Assembly (NCBI RefSeq): GCF_030272615.1
Contig: NC_081406.1
Location: 476,686,900 to 476,750,899 of the forward strand
DNA length: 64,000 bases
DNA from: Cryptomeria japonica
Taxonomy: Eukaryota; Streptophyta; Pinopsida; Cupressales; Cupressaceae
Direction of reading: 5' to 3'
Shown: positions 49,634 through 61,627 of the stretch, piece by piece
Numbering within the stretch: position 1 is the first letter of the stretch
Layout of the letters: each line of letters begins with the position of its first letter
The notes under the pieces: model-generated
The model's database searches: none
Seen by the model: the letters and a program-made list of their open reading frames with translations, nothing else
What the model was told of the DNA's origin: nothing
Translations under genes and position numbers: made by a program

Positions 49634-51312
49634 TGTTAGTCCTATGAGGATATGGTTAATACTGAGAGGGGGGTGAATCAGTATAAGACCAATTGATTCT
49701 TTAAACCCAAAATAAAACCTATATCATATCTAAAGCCATTTAACAAATATCTCAATTTCTTTTATCAAATCTAACAACCTCTTTGTCAGATTTGTTGAAC
49801 ACATTAATCAAATCATTTACCATATTTATCAATACTTTCACCACCAAAGCAATCATATAGATTTGATCATTTACCAACTCTATATCCTCATCAATCAAAT
49901 CAAAACACTTTCTCTACCAAAACATATCAGTACCGGTAACCTCTGATAAAACATCATAATCGGTGTCTCGGAAATAATGCATGAAATGAAACATAAACAA
50001 GAACATCACATGAAAAACATTCCACATGAACACCGTAAGTTTTTGATGTGGAAAACCAAATAGGGAAAAACCACAGCAGGAGTTGGCACCCACAAATATT
50101 TGTACTCTTTTGTAGCACGCCCTGTTAGGAGCTTACAATACGCCCTATTATGAGCAGACCTTGTTAGGAGTCACCTAGTTAAGGGATTTGCCTAGAAGCC
50201 TAGTTAGGAGCTTGATGATCTATTAGGATCAACCTCGTGAGAGGATTTAACACGCTTTTGAGAGTTGCCCTATTAGGGGACTTAAAATTTTAAGGCATGT
50301 CAGGACCTACCCGGTTAAGGGATTTAATCTGCTGCAACTGTTAGGGAACAATAGTAAGAAAATAATATGTTACTTGCACTTCTCTGCTTGCTTGATCAGA
50401 TCCAATTATGCACAACACTTTGCAACTCTCAAGAAGATCTCACACTTCACTTGGATGGCTTAACACATTCTCTAAGACCACCGACATCATAAACATCAAC
50501 TGTGTCATCCTAAATAGCCATCTCAACTAGGTCGGCCACTAAACCCTAATTACATCATGAATTTATAATTCAAATCATAAGAGATCATCTCAAATTGATA
50601 TACAGATCATTACAACAAATTACAATAAAATATCAATTGTTGGTTGATCATAACCCATCACGAAAATTCGATCTGTACCAAAGTCAAAACCATAAAACAC
50701 TCTACTAAGCATTTCACTGATTCCTAAGAAATTCTTCCTTGAATCGCGCTAAAATAGTAATTAAATATTTTCACATGGGTTGTGCCATGTTACCACCTTC
50801 ATGTACACTTGCCATCAATCACCATCATAACATAAATCATTACTAGTTTGATGAAATCTTCACCGGTCTTAAACCCTACTAAAACCTTAGCAAAACTTCA
50901 TCAAAAATTTGAAACATGCCTTCTGGTAATCTTCACAAGTTCTGGTTCCGATCAGATAATCCTTTCCATTATAAAAGTTTGCAATCTAAACCATAAATCA
51001 CCAATCATCATCGATCGACCGATTCGATCAAAACATCTCTGCTTTACCAATTAAAGTCCTATTTCACATAATTCAATTCTCTACTAGTAAACCATGTCTT
51101 CCGGTAAAAAAAATCACTTAGATGGAAAAACAAAACATTAGGAACATCAGTTGATGTTAGTTTCCATCAATGACAACACAAATAACTGATCAAGTCATCT
51201 AATCACAAAATCTCAATCTCTTCATCACAAATAGACTTCTATCCTTTACGGGTGCAGTCATCCATCTTCAACCGCATCACCTCATCTGTGTCACTTATGC
51301 CAAATGCCAATA
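49634..51312 (-). mobile_element. Solo LTR S2 of a copia element in B
   Basis: Plus strand starts TGTTAGTCCTATGAGG and ends ...AAATGCCAATA, flanked by TTTTT on both sides. On the minus strand the LTR would start TATTGGCATTTGGC, a G-to-A change from TGTTGGC. It shares the ACTGAGAGGGGGG(A)GTGAATCA block with the D LTR at 56270, so it belongs to a related family. There is no internal region. It is non-coding. The homopolymer duplication makes the boundaries less certain. Confidence 0.6.
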
Positions 51313-51547
51313 TTTTTAACTTGCATTCATATAGTATAGTTGCAGGAGTATCATATAAGATTGCATTAAATTAATGATTACATTACAAACCATATAGAAA
51401 TCATTGCATCCATAAAAAATCATTCATAAATCATATAGACATGCATTATATAACACATAGAGTCATACATCATACATGGAACACAAGGCATAATAGATCA
51501 CCGCCAAAAACTACATATCAAATATATAACTCAAAAATGGTAATGTG

Positions 51548-54060
51548 TTAGAATACAATAATCATAAAACAAGCCCAAAGGCTCAGATAGCATGAACTCA
51601 ATATCTCAACCCACACTACCTCTATCTCCAGGTGGATCCTGTCTGCTAGATCCTGCCCCAGGATGTCAAGGTGGACCCATAACACCACCACCACTAGTCC
51701 TTCATGCATAATTCCTACTAGAACCAGAATGACCTCTAACCTCACAAAAGATTGGAGCTCTCTATCCCTCAGGTACAGCCTCATGGTAGAGCTATTGATA
51801 ATAAAAGGCCTCATGTATACCATAGTACGGTCTTTCTAAATGTCTACGTGCATCAATACCAGGAGCAAATTGTTGTTCATAAGCGGCCTATACCATCTAC
51901 ATATGCCTCATTGCATCATCTCTCTCCCTCTAGAGGCTATCTCTCTCACTGACAATTTGATCCCTCTCACCTGCAATCTAGTCCCTCTTAGTCTCTAGTG
52001 CACCATAATCTCAGTGGAATAAATCCCGCTCAGCATCTCGTCGCTGCCTAAGTTTGGCAACCTCATCCACTAGACTCTGAATCCAATCCCTGATAATCTG
52101 AGGGTCATCATCATCTTCATCACAACCATGTCCTCAATCTCCTCCCCCCTCTGTTGTAGGTGCATCCTCCAACTCTGGCATATCATCATCATCCCCATCC
52201 TCATTGCTCGATGAGTTTGAAGAATAATCCTCGTATTTAGTGCTCATAGACTTGGTGTCTCCACTGATGTCTACATCCTCTTCTCCCCCCTCATCTCCTC
52301 CTCTCCCCTCCTCTCCTCCTTCCCCCTCCTCTCCTATGTCATCTTCTCTCCTCTCCCCCATATCAATCCTCAGCCACTTTCTAGGATGTCATATCTGCTA
52401 AGATTTGATCAGAACTATCGGATCAGTCAGTGGAATAGGCCTAGTCTGTCCCACCATGCATCATACTAAGGTGTAGTCCTTGGATATGCCACACCCATGC
52501 TCCAACCCCACTATAATGCTTGAAGAGAACCAAACTTGGCAGCAACCACATGTGGTCATATGCAAGCACCCCAATCAGAAACCTCATGAGAAACACGAGC
52601 AAAGTAAGTTGTGACAACAGGTGTTACTTGTACCGCTCCAAACTGCATGAGTACCTATCCAAGTAGGTACATCTCAATGATCCTCTATGTATCCATGGTC
52701 CTCCCAATAATATATCTTTGTTGTCTACAAAATGGCAAGTGTTGCGCATCATCTGCCCAACCAGGGCAATCCAAATAAGCTCTCCAGATGAAATGTTGTA
52801 CAATATCAAGTTGATGTCGCCAGTACAAGGTGTTACCTGAACCCCTCTGTCTAATCCTACATGTGTATATGTACGCATATGGCTCCTCAAGATGCAAGTC
52901 CACATGAATAACTGGCCTCGAGATAGAAATGTGCTCCCAAGCCCAGGTCTAGAGCAATGTCACACCACAGCTGACCAATCGATATCCCAGGTAAACAATG
53001 TTGTGCATCTGATAATAAACCATGGCTAAGAGACAAGGACCCCAAGCATACACTTGATGATGAACAATCATATCATGGAGCATTATGCCCCATCTTACTA
53101 GAAATCCATAACCTCACCTGTCAGGGATAAGCAAATCATATCATGGAGCATTATGACCACTGATCCGCAAATCTTGCTCCTCACACTTAAAAAGGGCACA
53201 CAGTCTAGTGACGCTATCGTCATAATCATATACGACTCTCACTATATGGATGGGAATATGTAGTATACGCCAAACATCCTCTAAGGGAATAGATGCCTCA
53301 CTAGTAGGAAGATGGAAGGTACACATCTCAGAATGCCACCGCTCCACTAACGCAGTAATCAAGGCCCTATTGGCCGTAATCTAGGGCAAATATAAACCAT
53401 GATATAATCCCAGATGTCGGATGTGCTTAACCTCCTCATCAAGTAAGTGGTCTCGAAGATCAAGACCACTGGGTCTACTCTGTCAGCAGTATAGTACTCC
53501 AATATTCTCCTGCACAGTAAACATATTAAAAATATCAGATATCAGACAACACGATAAAACAATCATAATGTGCATGACATAAAACAACATTTTACAATGA
53601 ATGCATGATACTTATGACTTATGAGTTACATTTATGACTTATGCGTTACATTTAAGACTTTTGTGTAACAATTAACAGCAATGTGTGTAGAAATTAACTT
53701 ATGCATAAACAGATAGACATTTATGTAACAATTAAACCTATTTTGTGACATTTACAATGAATTTGTAACAGATATACGAATATGGTATGTTTATGACTTA
53801 TGCAGTACATTAATTGCGAATGCGTAAACATCGACAGGAGATTGTGTAACGAATAAAAATTAGGACTCTAAATTTTTTTTGAAGAAATTGTAAAAAACAG
53901 GGAAAAAATTAAGCAAAAATTTGGATACATACCATGCCACCCATCCCCGGTGGTCTCTGATATGAACGTAATCGCTCGGACAAGTGCAGACGTCCCCCGA
54001 AGCTAGTGATGATGATCAAATACTCGCAGACAAGCAAAAGACTCGCAATGATCTCCAAGA
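51548..54060 (-). pseudogene. Antisense plant mobile domain (PMD) gene in B
   Basis: Minus strand, opposite to gag-pol, between integrase and the 3' LTR. 53362-53141 encodes ALVERWHSEMCTFHLPTSEA then SIPLEDVWRILHIPI, a clear match to the plant mobile domain (MAIN/MAIL-like, PF10536). Upstream EEVKHIRHLGLYHG fits the domain start. Downstream are WRAYLDCPGWADD-type sequence (52903-52685), a Glu/Gly/Asp-rich tract (52361-52134) and an Arg/Glu coiled-coil (about 52120-51900). Several frameshifts and stops. Antisense extra genes at this site are known for Tat-lineage elements. A probable intron and TATA box lie upstream. Confidence 0.7.
53510..53932 (-). other. Probable intron of the PMD gene
   Basis: Minus-strand donor GGCATG/GTATGTATCC and acceptor ACTGTGCAG/GAGAATATT. 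The 423-nt interval is AT-rich and non-coding, while both flanks are more GC-rich and open. Exon 1 would be the stretch 54075-53933. The frame across the junction is uncertain because of decay. Confidence 0.45.
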
Positions 54061-54102
54061 ACTCACCACAATGCAAATGAGCAAATGAAAGGGCAAAATT
54101 AC

Positions 54103-54110
54103 TATTTATA
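54103..54110 (-). promoter_or_regulatory. TATA box for the PMD gene
   Basis: Minus strand TATAAATA in the context GAGCTATAAATAGTAA, about 170 nt upstream of the proposed donor site. Suggests that the antisense gene had its own promoter next to the 3' LTR. Confidence 0.5.
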
Positions 54111-54370
54111 GCTCAAAATTGGGGTTTTTCTCACTCCGACACTCATGGACCTCGTGAACTTCAACGAATTTGTAGGCTACTCAAACGATCTCGAAATCGC
54201 ATGAAACTTCACATGATTGCTCATTATAATGATATCAAAAATATGGTCTCAATTTCTGAATTTTTTGACTTTTTCTGAGGGGGCATATTTACACCCTAAG
54301 CATTACAAGGGCATACTGGGGCAAGAATTTTTTTGTTTTCTTTGAAACAAAGTTGTTCCAACATTGCCTC

Positions 54371-54383
54371 AAAGAGGGGAAAA
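54371..54383 (+). other. Polypurine tract of B
   Basis: AAAGAGGGGAAAA directly before TGTAGACACC, the start of the 3' LTR. Confidence 0.85.
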
Positions 54384-55645
54384 TGTAGACACCTAAAAAT
54401 GTCTCATTGATCATGTACTAATTATTCGTCTAATTAATTAAATAATTATTTAATTATTTAATTAAATTAATTAATCTTATCCTTCTAAATTCATATTTCT
54501 TTGTCATCTTACTAATTATTCTATTTCAATTCTATCATCATTTAATCAATTAATCATTTTCTAATGTTAATTAAATATTTGTTATTTAATTAATTATGAT
54601 TATTAATCCCTTAATTTAAATAATCTTTATTATTAAAATAAATTATATTTAAATTTCTATTTCTAGTCAATTAATCATTTAACCCTTTTCTAAATAATTG
54701 TGCTTTTAACCCTTTAATTTAAATAATCTTTATTTCATTAAATTCAATTCTAAATAATTAAATAGTTTCTTTAAATTATTTAATTAGCTAATTAATTCTA
54801 ATTCCAAATCCCCAAATTCTAATTTCAATTAATTCTTCTAATTTTATTTATTTTTTCTAATTTCTTTTAATTTCATTAATTCTCCAGATTCAAATTTCAT
54901 ATTCTTCTAATTTCTTCTAATTTAAAATACATGTGCATGATTTCAAAAATCAAAGTCAAAATCTAAATATATTCAAATAATAAATTGAATTAAAATGAAT
55001 TCAATATTTGAATTAAATCTCATGCAAAGATCAAATTAAAAAACAAAGTCAAAGTGCAAGCACATGCTAAATTAATTAATTTAATCAATTATTCTTTCAA
55101 TTCCTATTTCTATCTTTCACTTTGTTTTTTTTTCAAAAAGCATTCAATCAGTTAACTGCATCATCAATCAATTATCCTCCAATCATTTTTTTTATCTTCC
55201 AATCATCTTTTTTTCTCAATCAATTAACTCAATTATCTATTCAATCAATTGAGTTCCACCTCCAATTCAAGAGTGCAACTATCAATCAACATGTGAGCTC
55301 ACTTGAGTTCCACCTCTTAATCATTTTGTTCCATCTCTCAATCAATCATCTCCAAAAATATATAAATTGAGCAGTCAATCTCCATTTTCAACAATAACGA
55401 ACTCTGAATCTTTGTCATTTGCAAGTTGCCAATGCGATATCTGAGAGACATCATACCACAAAGAGGAGAAGTACAATGGAAGCTACATGTAGTCATGGAA
55501 TAGGGAGATTTAATTGATAGATTTTACATTCCTATTACTTGTTTGCATTATTTCATTGATGTTTATTTTGAATTCTTTGATTAGATAGGGATTTGTGATT
55601 TCCCTTTATTTCTAGTTGAATTAATGATGAATTTTTGCATACACA
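54384..55645 (+). repeat. 3' LTR of element B
   Basis: TGTAGACACCTAAAAATGTC to ...GCATACACA, 1262 bp, the direct partner of 22247-23576. It is followed by ATCCC, the same five bases that precede the 5' LTR. Confidence 0.9.
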
Positions 55646-55650
55646 ATCCC
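55646..55650 (+). other. Target site duplication of B, right copy
   Basis: ATCCC, identical to 22242-22246. Confidence 0.85.
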
Positions 55651-56252
55651 CGTGATCACGTTAGGGAATTTTGCACTATGAGCTTAGAGTTTGCCCATAA
55701 TGACACTTACATGATGAGGCTATTCCCAAGAAGTTTGGGAGGACAAACAATGGCGTGGGTTTCAAAACTCACACCTCCTATCAGGTCATTTGATGAGTTA
55801 GTGAAAAAATTCATTTCACAATACTCTTATAATATCCAACACGAGCTCATCATGCTTGACCTATGCAATACAAAACAAAAGAACAATGAAACTTTTATGG
55901 TGTTCTTACAAAGATGGAGGCGCATGATCTCAAGGTACCCACATGATGTGCCTAAAAATGAGAAAATGGAAATTTTTGTAGATAATTTGAATGACGAAAT
56001 GAGTTATCAACTCAAATTACAATGTCTATCTAGTATTCAAAAGTTAATCGAGAATGGCACTCAAGTAGAAGAAGCCTCAATCAAAAAAGAAACCTTGAAA
56101 TTCTCTAGGGAAGGTGCTAGTTCATCAAACAACAACACCTATAACAATCAATACAACACCAACTCGGACAAGTCCAAGTTTTAGACTAGGAGTAAGAATG
56201 TTGTTAATGATGGTGTGGTTGACGTCAATAACGTAAAATCCAAGAAACTAGT
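55651..56252 (+). pseudogene. gag of element E, second half
   Basis: Continues the gag cut at 22246: RDHVREFCTMSLEFAHNDTY, LFPRSLGGQTMAW, FDELVKKFISQYSYN, LMVFLQRWRRMISRYP and EIFVDNLNDEMSYQLKLQC. It is open to 56182, then a TAG replaces the codon after SKF, and NVVNDGVVD (parallel to B's NVTNDGVVD) follows until copia D cuts it at 56253. Much better preserved than B's own gag. The ATG at 55624 lies in the B LTR and is not a real start. Confidence 0.85.
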
Positions 56253-57175
56253 TGTTGGATTCCAATAACACTGAGAGGGGGGAGTGAATCAATGTTATAC
56301 TGGGAAGTCCAATTTTAACCTTATTAAAACATGCATACACCAACCGGTATACTGGTACATATAGAATTGAAAGAAGTAAAGCAACCAATAAGCCAATCAC
56401 ATAAATGAGAACCATAACACACAAAATTATACATGGAAAACCTCAAAGAGGAAAAACTACTGTGGGATTTATGACCCATATTATCAATCTACAGGTCATA
56501 TGAAGAGATATTACAAAATATAAGGGGCCTGCACTTCAAGGAAGGCTTATAGCCTAGAGCACACTGCTCAATCACAAAAGGAGCCTCACTGACTACATAT
56601 AAATCCAAACTACAATATGGAGAAGTGTTGAACTGCAAAAGATAGCATCTTCTATGCCAGAATACAATTTCGGTTAAGCTCTGCCTGTTTTGGTCTGAAG
56701 CCCTAAATCCTTTACCAAAATAACCCTTACATAAATATCCTCACATACATAATCTCTCTGATATATATTCCATTATATCATATCCACATATCCATCACCA
56801 TATATATATCAAAGTGATCTAATCCAACTAACCTATATACCCTATACAACATATCATGCCTTATGTCGACTTACAAAGATTATTACAATATCAAATTACA
56901 TATCGGATAGATAACATAAATACATGAATATTCAAAAAAATTGCCAATGCCAGATCCAAGAGATGTCATCCTCCAATACTAATAACCATATTTAAACCAT
57001 GTTGGCCTGCATTGTCGATAACCAAAGAAATCCTTCTATCTGTTGGTATCGATGCAAGTGTCGGTGTAGTGTCTGTGAAGTGCCTGTTGGTACACAACTA
57101 AACCAAAACATGAATCCAAAAAAAAATATCATGTTGCCATCAATGAAAACATAGTGAAACTAACAATTGATAACA
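56253..57175 (-). repeat. 3' LTR of copia element D
   Basis: Minus strand starts TGTTATCAATTG after a polypurine tract and ends GGAATCCAACA at 56253, 923 bp. It contains the CACTGAGAGGGGGGAGTGAATC block shared with S2. It interrupts gag of E. Confidence 0.7.
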
Positions 57176-57190
57176 ATCTCCCCCTTTGGC
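57176..57190 (-). other. Polypurine tract of D
   Basis: Minus strand GCCAAAGGGGGAGAT directly before the LTR start, the typical tract of this copia group. Confidence 0.75.
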
Positions 57191-58256
57191 AGTGATGGCA
57201 ACACTCATGTGAAAAATGGTCAAGGTTTTATTTGTCGGTTTCATCTTGCCTGCTCCCCCTGAGCTGAATATTCATGAATGCAACATAATCCATACTCCAT
57301 GTCTCCCCCTAATGAATACAAATCCTTCTATTCTTTTTCACATCTATATCACTCCCACTTTGACATCAATGCCATCAAAATTTCAAAAGAATGTCAAAGA
57401 TCCAAAACTGTACAATGAATATCCCAAAATATCTTATTAAAGCTTAACAAATTTGAAAATTTATGGATATGCCTTCTCCAATAGCTCAAGATAAGTATCC
57501 CAACCAGATTTGAAACTATCAAAAATAGATACAAGTCCATTTAGTATATGTGTAAAGGACTCTTTCTAATTTAGCTATGTTGGTGTGGACTTCCCAACCA
57601 TATCCATATATTCCTTCTTATGTACACTGAGTGAATCCAACCAGGGACTCATCAAGACTCTAAGACCTCTGGCTCTTCTTATGATTTTGTCTTTTTCTTT
57701 CTCAAGAACAGAAATTTGGGCTTCCAAAACCAAAATTTGACCATCAATGGATGTAGTCCATGAAGTCAATCCATCAAAAGAAGTAGCTATGCTTGCAATT
57801 TTTTTCTCGTAAAGTTCCTTAATCTTCTTATCCACATTAACTATAAGTATATATGTGTTACAACATACCCTATAAATATTTGTACACTGCTTCAAAGAAT
57901 TATCTATCAGTTTCAACTTTTCATCAATCTTCTTCTTCTCAAATTTGATCACCTAATCAAATGCGGCTCTTTTAGCCTAAGTGAATCTCTCCTGTGCTTG
58001 TCAGTTTGAAATCTACAACAAGGATTGAAAATCCTTTGAAATATGCTCAGTAATTGTATTAAACTTGTTGGATGGGCTTGCTTCATTGTCAAACTTGCAA
58101 TCCGGGACTACTCTATGTAAAACAGTGATAAAATGATCAATATTCCCTTTATCCATAGATCCCTCCTTCATCAATTTCTATGCAGCCATCATCATGAGCT
58201 CAGTAGGACTCATCTCAGTTATGTTTTTCTTTACAACCTGTGAGGTGTCAATTGAT
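57191..58256 (-). other. 3' internal region of D, with a coiled-coil ORF remnant
   Basis: The open frame 57952-57575 (125 codons, minus, same strand as D) is Lys/Glu/Ile-rich with heptad-like Leu/Ile spacing (QILVLEAQISVLEKEKDKI), so a coiled coil is likely. I recognise no RT, RNase H or integrase, although this is where the pol end should lie. D may be a non-autonomous derivative. It is cut at 58257 by element C. Confidence 0.45.
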
Positions 58257-60060
58257 TGTTGCCATTATGTTTTCATTGATGTCAACCGGTATGGGATGAC
58301 TACCAATATGAGAGATGTATGTGCAACACTATCATGAAGGATTACAGAATGAGATATCTTTGATATCACCTTGTGTTGCAAAACACTGGTATGGTAAGGA
58401 AGAGAATGATCACTGGAATCACCGGTACACAAGTTAGTGCCTAACTTGTGTGGATGAAAGGGCAAGGTTATCGGTATTGTGTATCACCGATAAGGAAAGG
58501 ATGTCAACTAATAAGTGTTGTGTTGACAGTGTGTAGTTACCATCTGACAATCTCATGACCAGTATATAAGCAGGATGACCAGGGTGCTTGAGTTGTTCTT
58601 TGTGATGAAGAGGTATAATATTACCTAAATCACATCAACATCGGAGGAGAAGAATGAATAGGTCACCTCTATGTTGTGAGGTTGCAGAATAGCAGGACTC
58701 CCATCGGATGATGTTGGAGTCACCATGTCTAGTGATGACTGATAGTGAATGTGCTCACACCGGATCACATGTGTCTATTTGAAGATATATTGCACAAACA
58801 GGGATGTCACATGAGTGCATTACAGGATGTAGATGGCAATGTATCACTCCACTGGTAAATAGAGCTTATCTCCTATTATACATAATGTGTGTTATAGTTA
58901 TGTGAGATAAGGAAGAAGAGGTAAAGGCAAGTGTTTGAAGGCTCACACCAGATCTAGCGGTGAAACAAAGGAATGCCTCAAGTGCATGAAATCATGGTTA
59001 TGCACTGGATCGAAAGAGAAGGCATGTTGGGATGCCAGCGTAGTTGAAGTATGTTGGGTTTGTCTCTTTGACAAACTGGTTGAGATATGGTCTGAGCTAA
59101 TTAGAGAGAAGGCAAGGGTGAGCAGAGGCAATCAGAGGAGAATGGTCGGATTGAAGATAGAGTCTGGTGAAGGTTGATGACATAGTATCATCAAGAGTGT
59201 TTACCGCTATGTATGTCCACCGATAATATAGAAAAGGTGCAGATGCAGAAAAATCCCATCTGATGAAGATGAACATGCTATGGATAGACATGTATGGTGA
59301 CTGGTTAAGGAGTTCCACCAGAAGTACAACAAAGAGAAGACATGAGGATTTAATCGGTAAAATGTGGCTATCGCCAGGGTTAGTAAACCGATAGAAAAGA
59401 AGTGTCGGTTGTGTGTTTGGTCGGTGATCCTATCTGAACTGACACATCGATCCAAGCTACCAGTTGGTTGATGCGGATGCCATGTGGAGTCAAGGTGGTG
59501 AACTTGCATGTATCTATAGATGGAATATGCACTGACGAGGTTGTTGAAGGGTTGGTGGATTATCATGTTCATACCGACACAGATGATCTAGCAGAGGTGA
59601 AGGTCAACATGGATGCCACGAAGAGATGTAATGGAAAGCTCACAGAGGTCAGTGAAGTGTCATGTAGGGATAGGTATTTCTACAGGTATGCATTTAATAT
59701 GGATCCCATGATTTGTGGATTGGGTCAGAGGAGTGCGGCTCAAGAAAGAATGAACGACAGAGAAAAATCAAGGAGTTGTTAGCACTTGAATCAAGCAAGA
59801 AAATTAGATTGTGAGAAGACCTCGAGAAGGAAATAGCAAAAATATTAATGGCATTTTGACAGATGCAGGTCAAGATACAAGGTCATGGTTGCTAAGTTTA
59901 GAAAATGCATACTGGAAGGCGCATTAATAGCAGTGATGTGCAAATAGTTGTCTGGGGGATCAGATTGGATAAGATCTACTTTGATTTGGTTTGCCTCAAG
60001 GTTGATGAGGAAACCCTAACCACCTGAGATTTGAATTGGATTTTGGTGGGAAGACTGGGC

Positions 60061-60068
60061 TATAAATA
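60061..60068 (+). promoter_or_regulatory. TATA box of the C LTR
   Basis: TATAAATA in GGGCTATAAATAAGCAAGCC, 0.85 kb before the LTR end. The following AGAAC...GAGAGGAGATCAG stretch would be the transcribed leader. Confidence 0.6.
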
Positions 60069-60557
60069 AGCAAGCCAAAGATAATGTGAATTTCTTCTGA
60101 ACAGAAGAACATAGAGCTACTACATGTGAGAGGAGATCAGTCAAGTGCTCATCATGGAGATATAGAAGAGACTGAGTGTGAGGGAGAACAAGGTGAAGTG
60201 TTCAACCGATAGAAGTGAAGAACCGATAGTTTCCATATCGGTAGAGAAGAAGAAAAGGTAACTACAGAGAAGGTAGGCATAGAACCGATTGAGTTTAGTA
60301 TCAGTGGAGAGCAATAGAGTAGCTGAAAGAAGTGAGAACCGGCAGAGAGAGAGAGAACTAGTAGAAGAGGAAAAGAAGCTGAACCGATAAGGTTGCAACA
60401 AGAAGATAAGATTCCAGCAGTGAGTGGGTGAGGTAGAGAATCGGTAGTGAACTAGATAGAAGATCCAGAAGAGAGATTTGTAGAAGAGTTACAAAATTCA
60501 TTTGTAACAAGGTTATTAATTTGTAAATGATTATGTATTGTATTCACTGAGTTGTAT

Positions 60558-60675
60558 CTCGGTATAGGGGTTGTAGTTCCTTTGGGTTGTAGCCCATAAA
60601 AAAGTTAGGGGTTGGTGCTCCTTTGGTTTGTGCCCTAAATCAGGGGTTGTAGCTCCTTGGGTTGGCTCCCTAAAC
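60558..60675 (+). repeat. Tandem repeat in the U5 region of the C LTR
   Basis: Three units around GGGGTTG(T/G)(A/T)G(T/C)TCCTT(T)GGGTTG, each 35-50 bp. Confidence 0.7.
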
Positions 60676-60914
60676 ATTGTAACAGATTTTCATTGTGAAG
60701 CTGGATTGGAGTAGTAGTCTCTAGTAGTATTGCTCACCGAGGTTTTTCCCATCTTGGGTTTTCCTTGTACACATTGGTGCTATGTGATGCCCCTTTGTGT
60801 GAATGCATTTGTGTTTAGATCTATTAATCGGTGTACTCATATAGGATTGTTAAAGGGAAAAGATTGAGAACCACTAATTCACCCCCCTCTCAGTGGTGCA
60901 TTGTGTCTAACAAT

Positions 60915-60927
60915 TGGTATGAGAGCC
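60915..60927 (+). other. Primer binding site of element C
   Basis: TGGTATGAGAGCC, one change from the TGGTATCAGAGCC initiator-Met site, two bases after the LTR end. Confidence 0.8.
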
Positions 60928-60958
60928 TAGGTACCTTGTTTATCAAGCTTTATCTCAC

Positions 60959-61627
60959 TTGGGTAGATTATGGCTTAAGGACACAATGGTTTGTTTAGTG
61001 TCAATCCCTGCTCCAATGTTTGATGTTTCAAACTATTCTATTTGGAGTTGTAGAATGGAAGTCTACTTATCCTCGCTAGGGTTTGATGTATGGATGTCAA
61101 TTGTTAATGGTCTCTCTAGGAATGTTTGTCCTCCCACTAGCTCTGAAGAAGAAAGAAGATGCATGTGCAATGAAGAAGCCATGAAGGCTATATTCATTGG
61201 GCTCACCGGTGATGTTTCTTCACAAGTGGATAAATGTAGATCAGCAAAGAGTCTATGGGATAGACTAAGAAAGTTGTATGGAAATGAAACCTGCACCACT
61301 GGATCAGTTTGTGAGAGTGAAAAGAGAAATGGTACAGACACATGCACGAATGACAAAGGTAGATCAGATTGTTGCAGGAGCAATGGTGATGAGGAGACTC
61401 ATCTCTTCATGGCCCATGCAATAGATTTTGAGAATCACACATCAAAAGAGGTAAATGGAGATAGATCCCACCGGTATGATGTGTTTGGAAGTGATAATGA
61501 GGAAGATGAAGAAGAAGGAGATAAGGTAGATAGATCTAGCCAACAAGATCTATTTGATAGTGAAGGTGAAGAAGAAGATGAAGCAGAAGTTGATCTTGAA
61601 GGAGATCTTGTAAATGCACTTGAATAG
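60959..61627 (+). pseudogene. gag of copia element C
   Basis: The frame from 60959 contains IPAPMFDVSNYSIWSCRMEV, FDVWMSIVNG, EAMKAIFIGLTGDVSSQV and AKSLWDRLRKLYG, the copia gag (UBN2-type) pattern. The segment then becomes a long acidic tract (about codons 170-220, Asp/Glu-rich) and stops at 61625. Part of the central gag domain after KLYGNE appears frame-shifted (TCTTGSVCESEKRNGTD is not gag-like). The real start may be the second Met (MVCLVS). Confidence 0.75.

Larger units (their letters stand above)
58257..60912 (+). repeat. 5' LTR of copia element C (2.66 kb)
   Basis: TGTTGCCATTATGTTTTC to ...GTGTCTAACA, followed by a primer binding site. Non-coding; the ORFs inside, such as 59468-59782, have no recognisable features. 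It has a TATA box at 60061 and a triple GGGGTTGTAG(T/C)(T/C)CCTT unit downstream. The left flank is element D, so C inserted into D. Confidence 0.65.

Noticed and set aside
59468-59782. 104-codon plus-strand ORF
   Set aside because: It lies inside the C LTR, with no domain, no homologous partner in the other LTRs here, and AG-rich composition like its surroundings.
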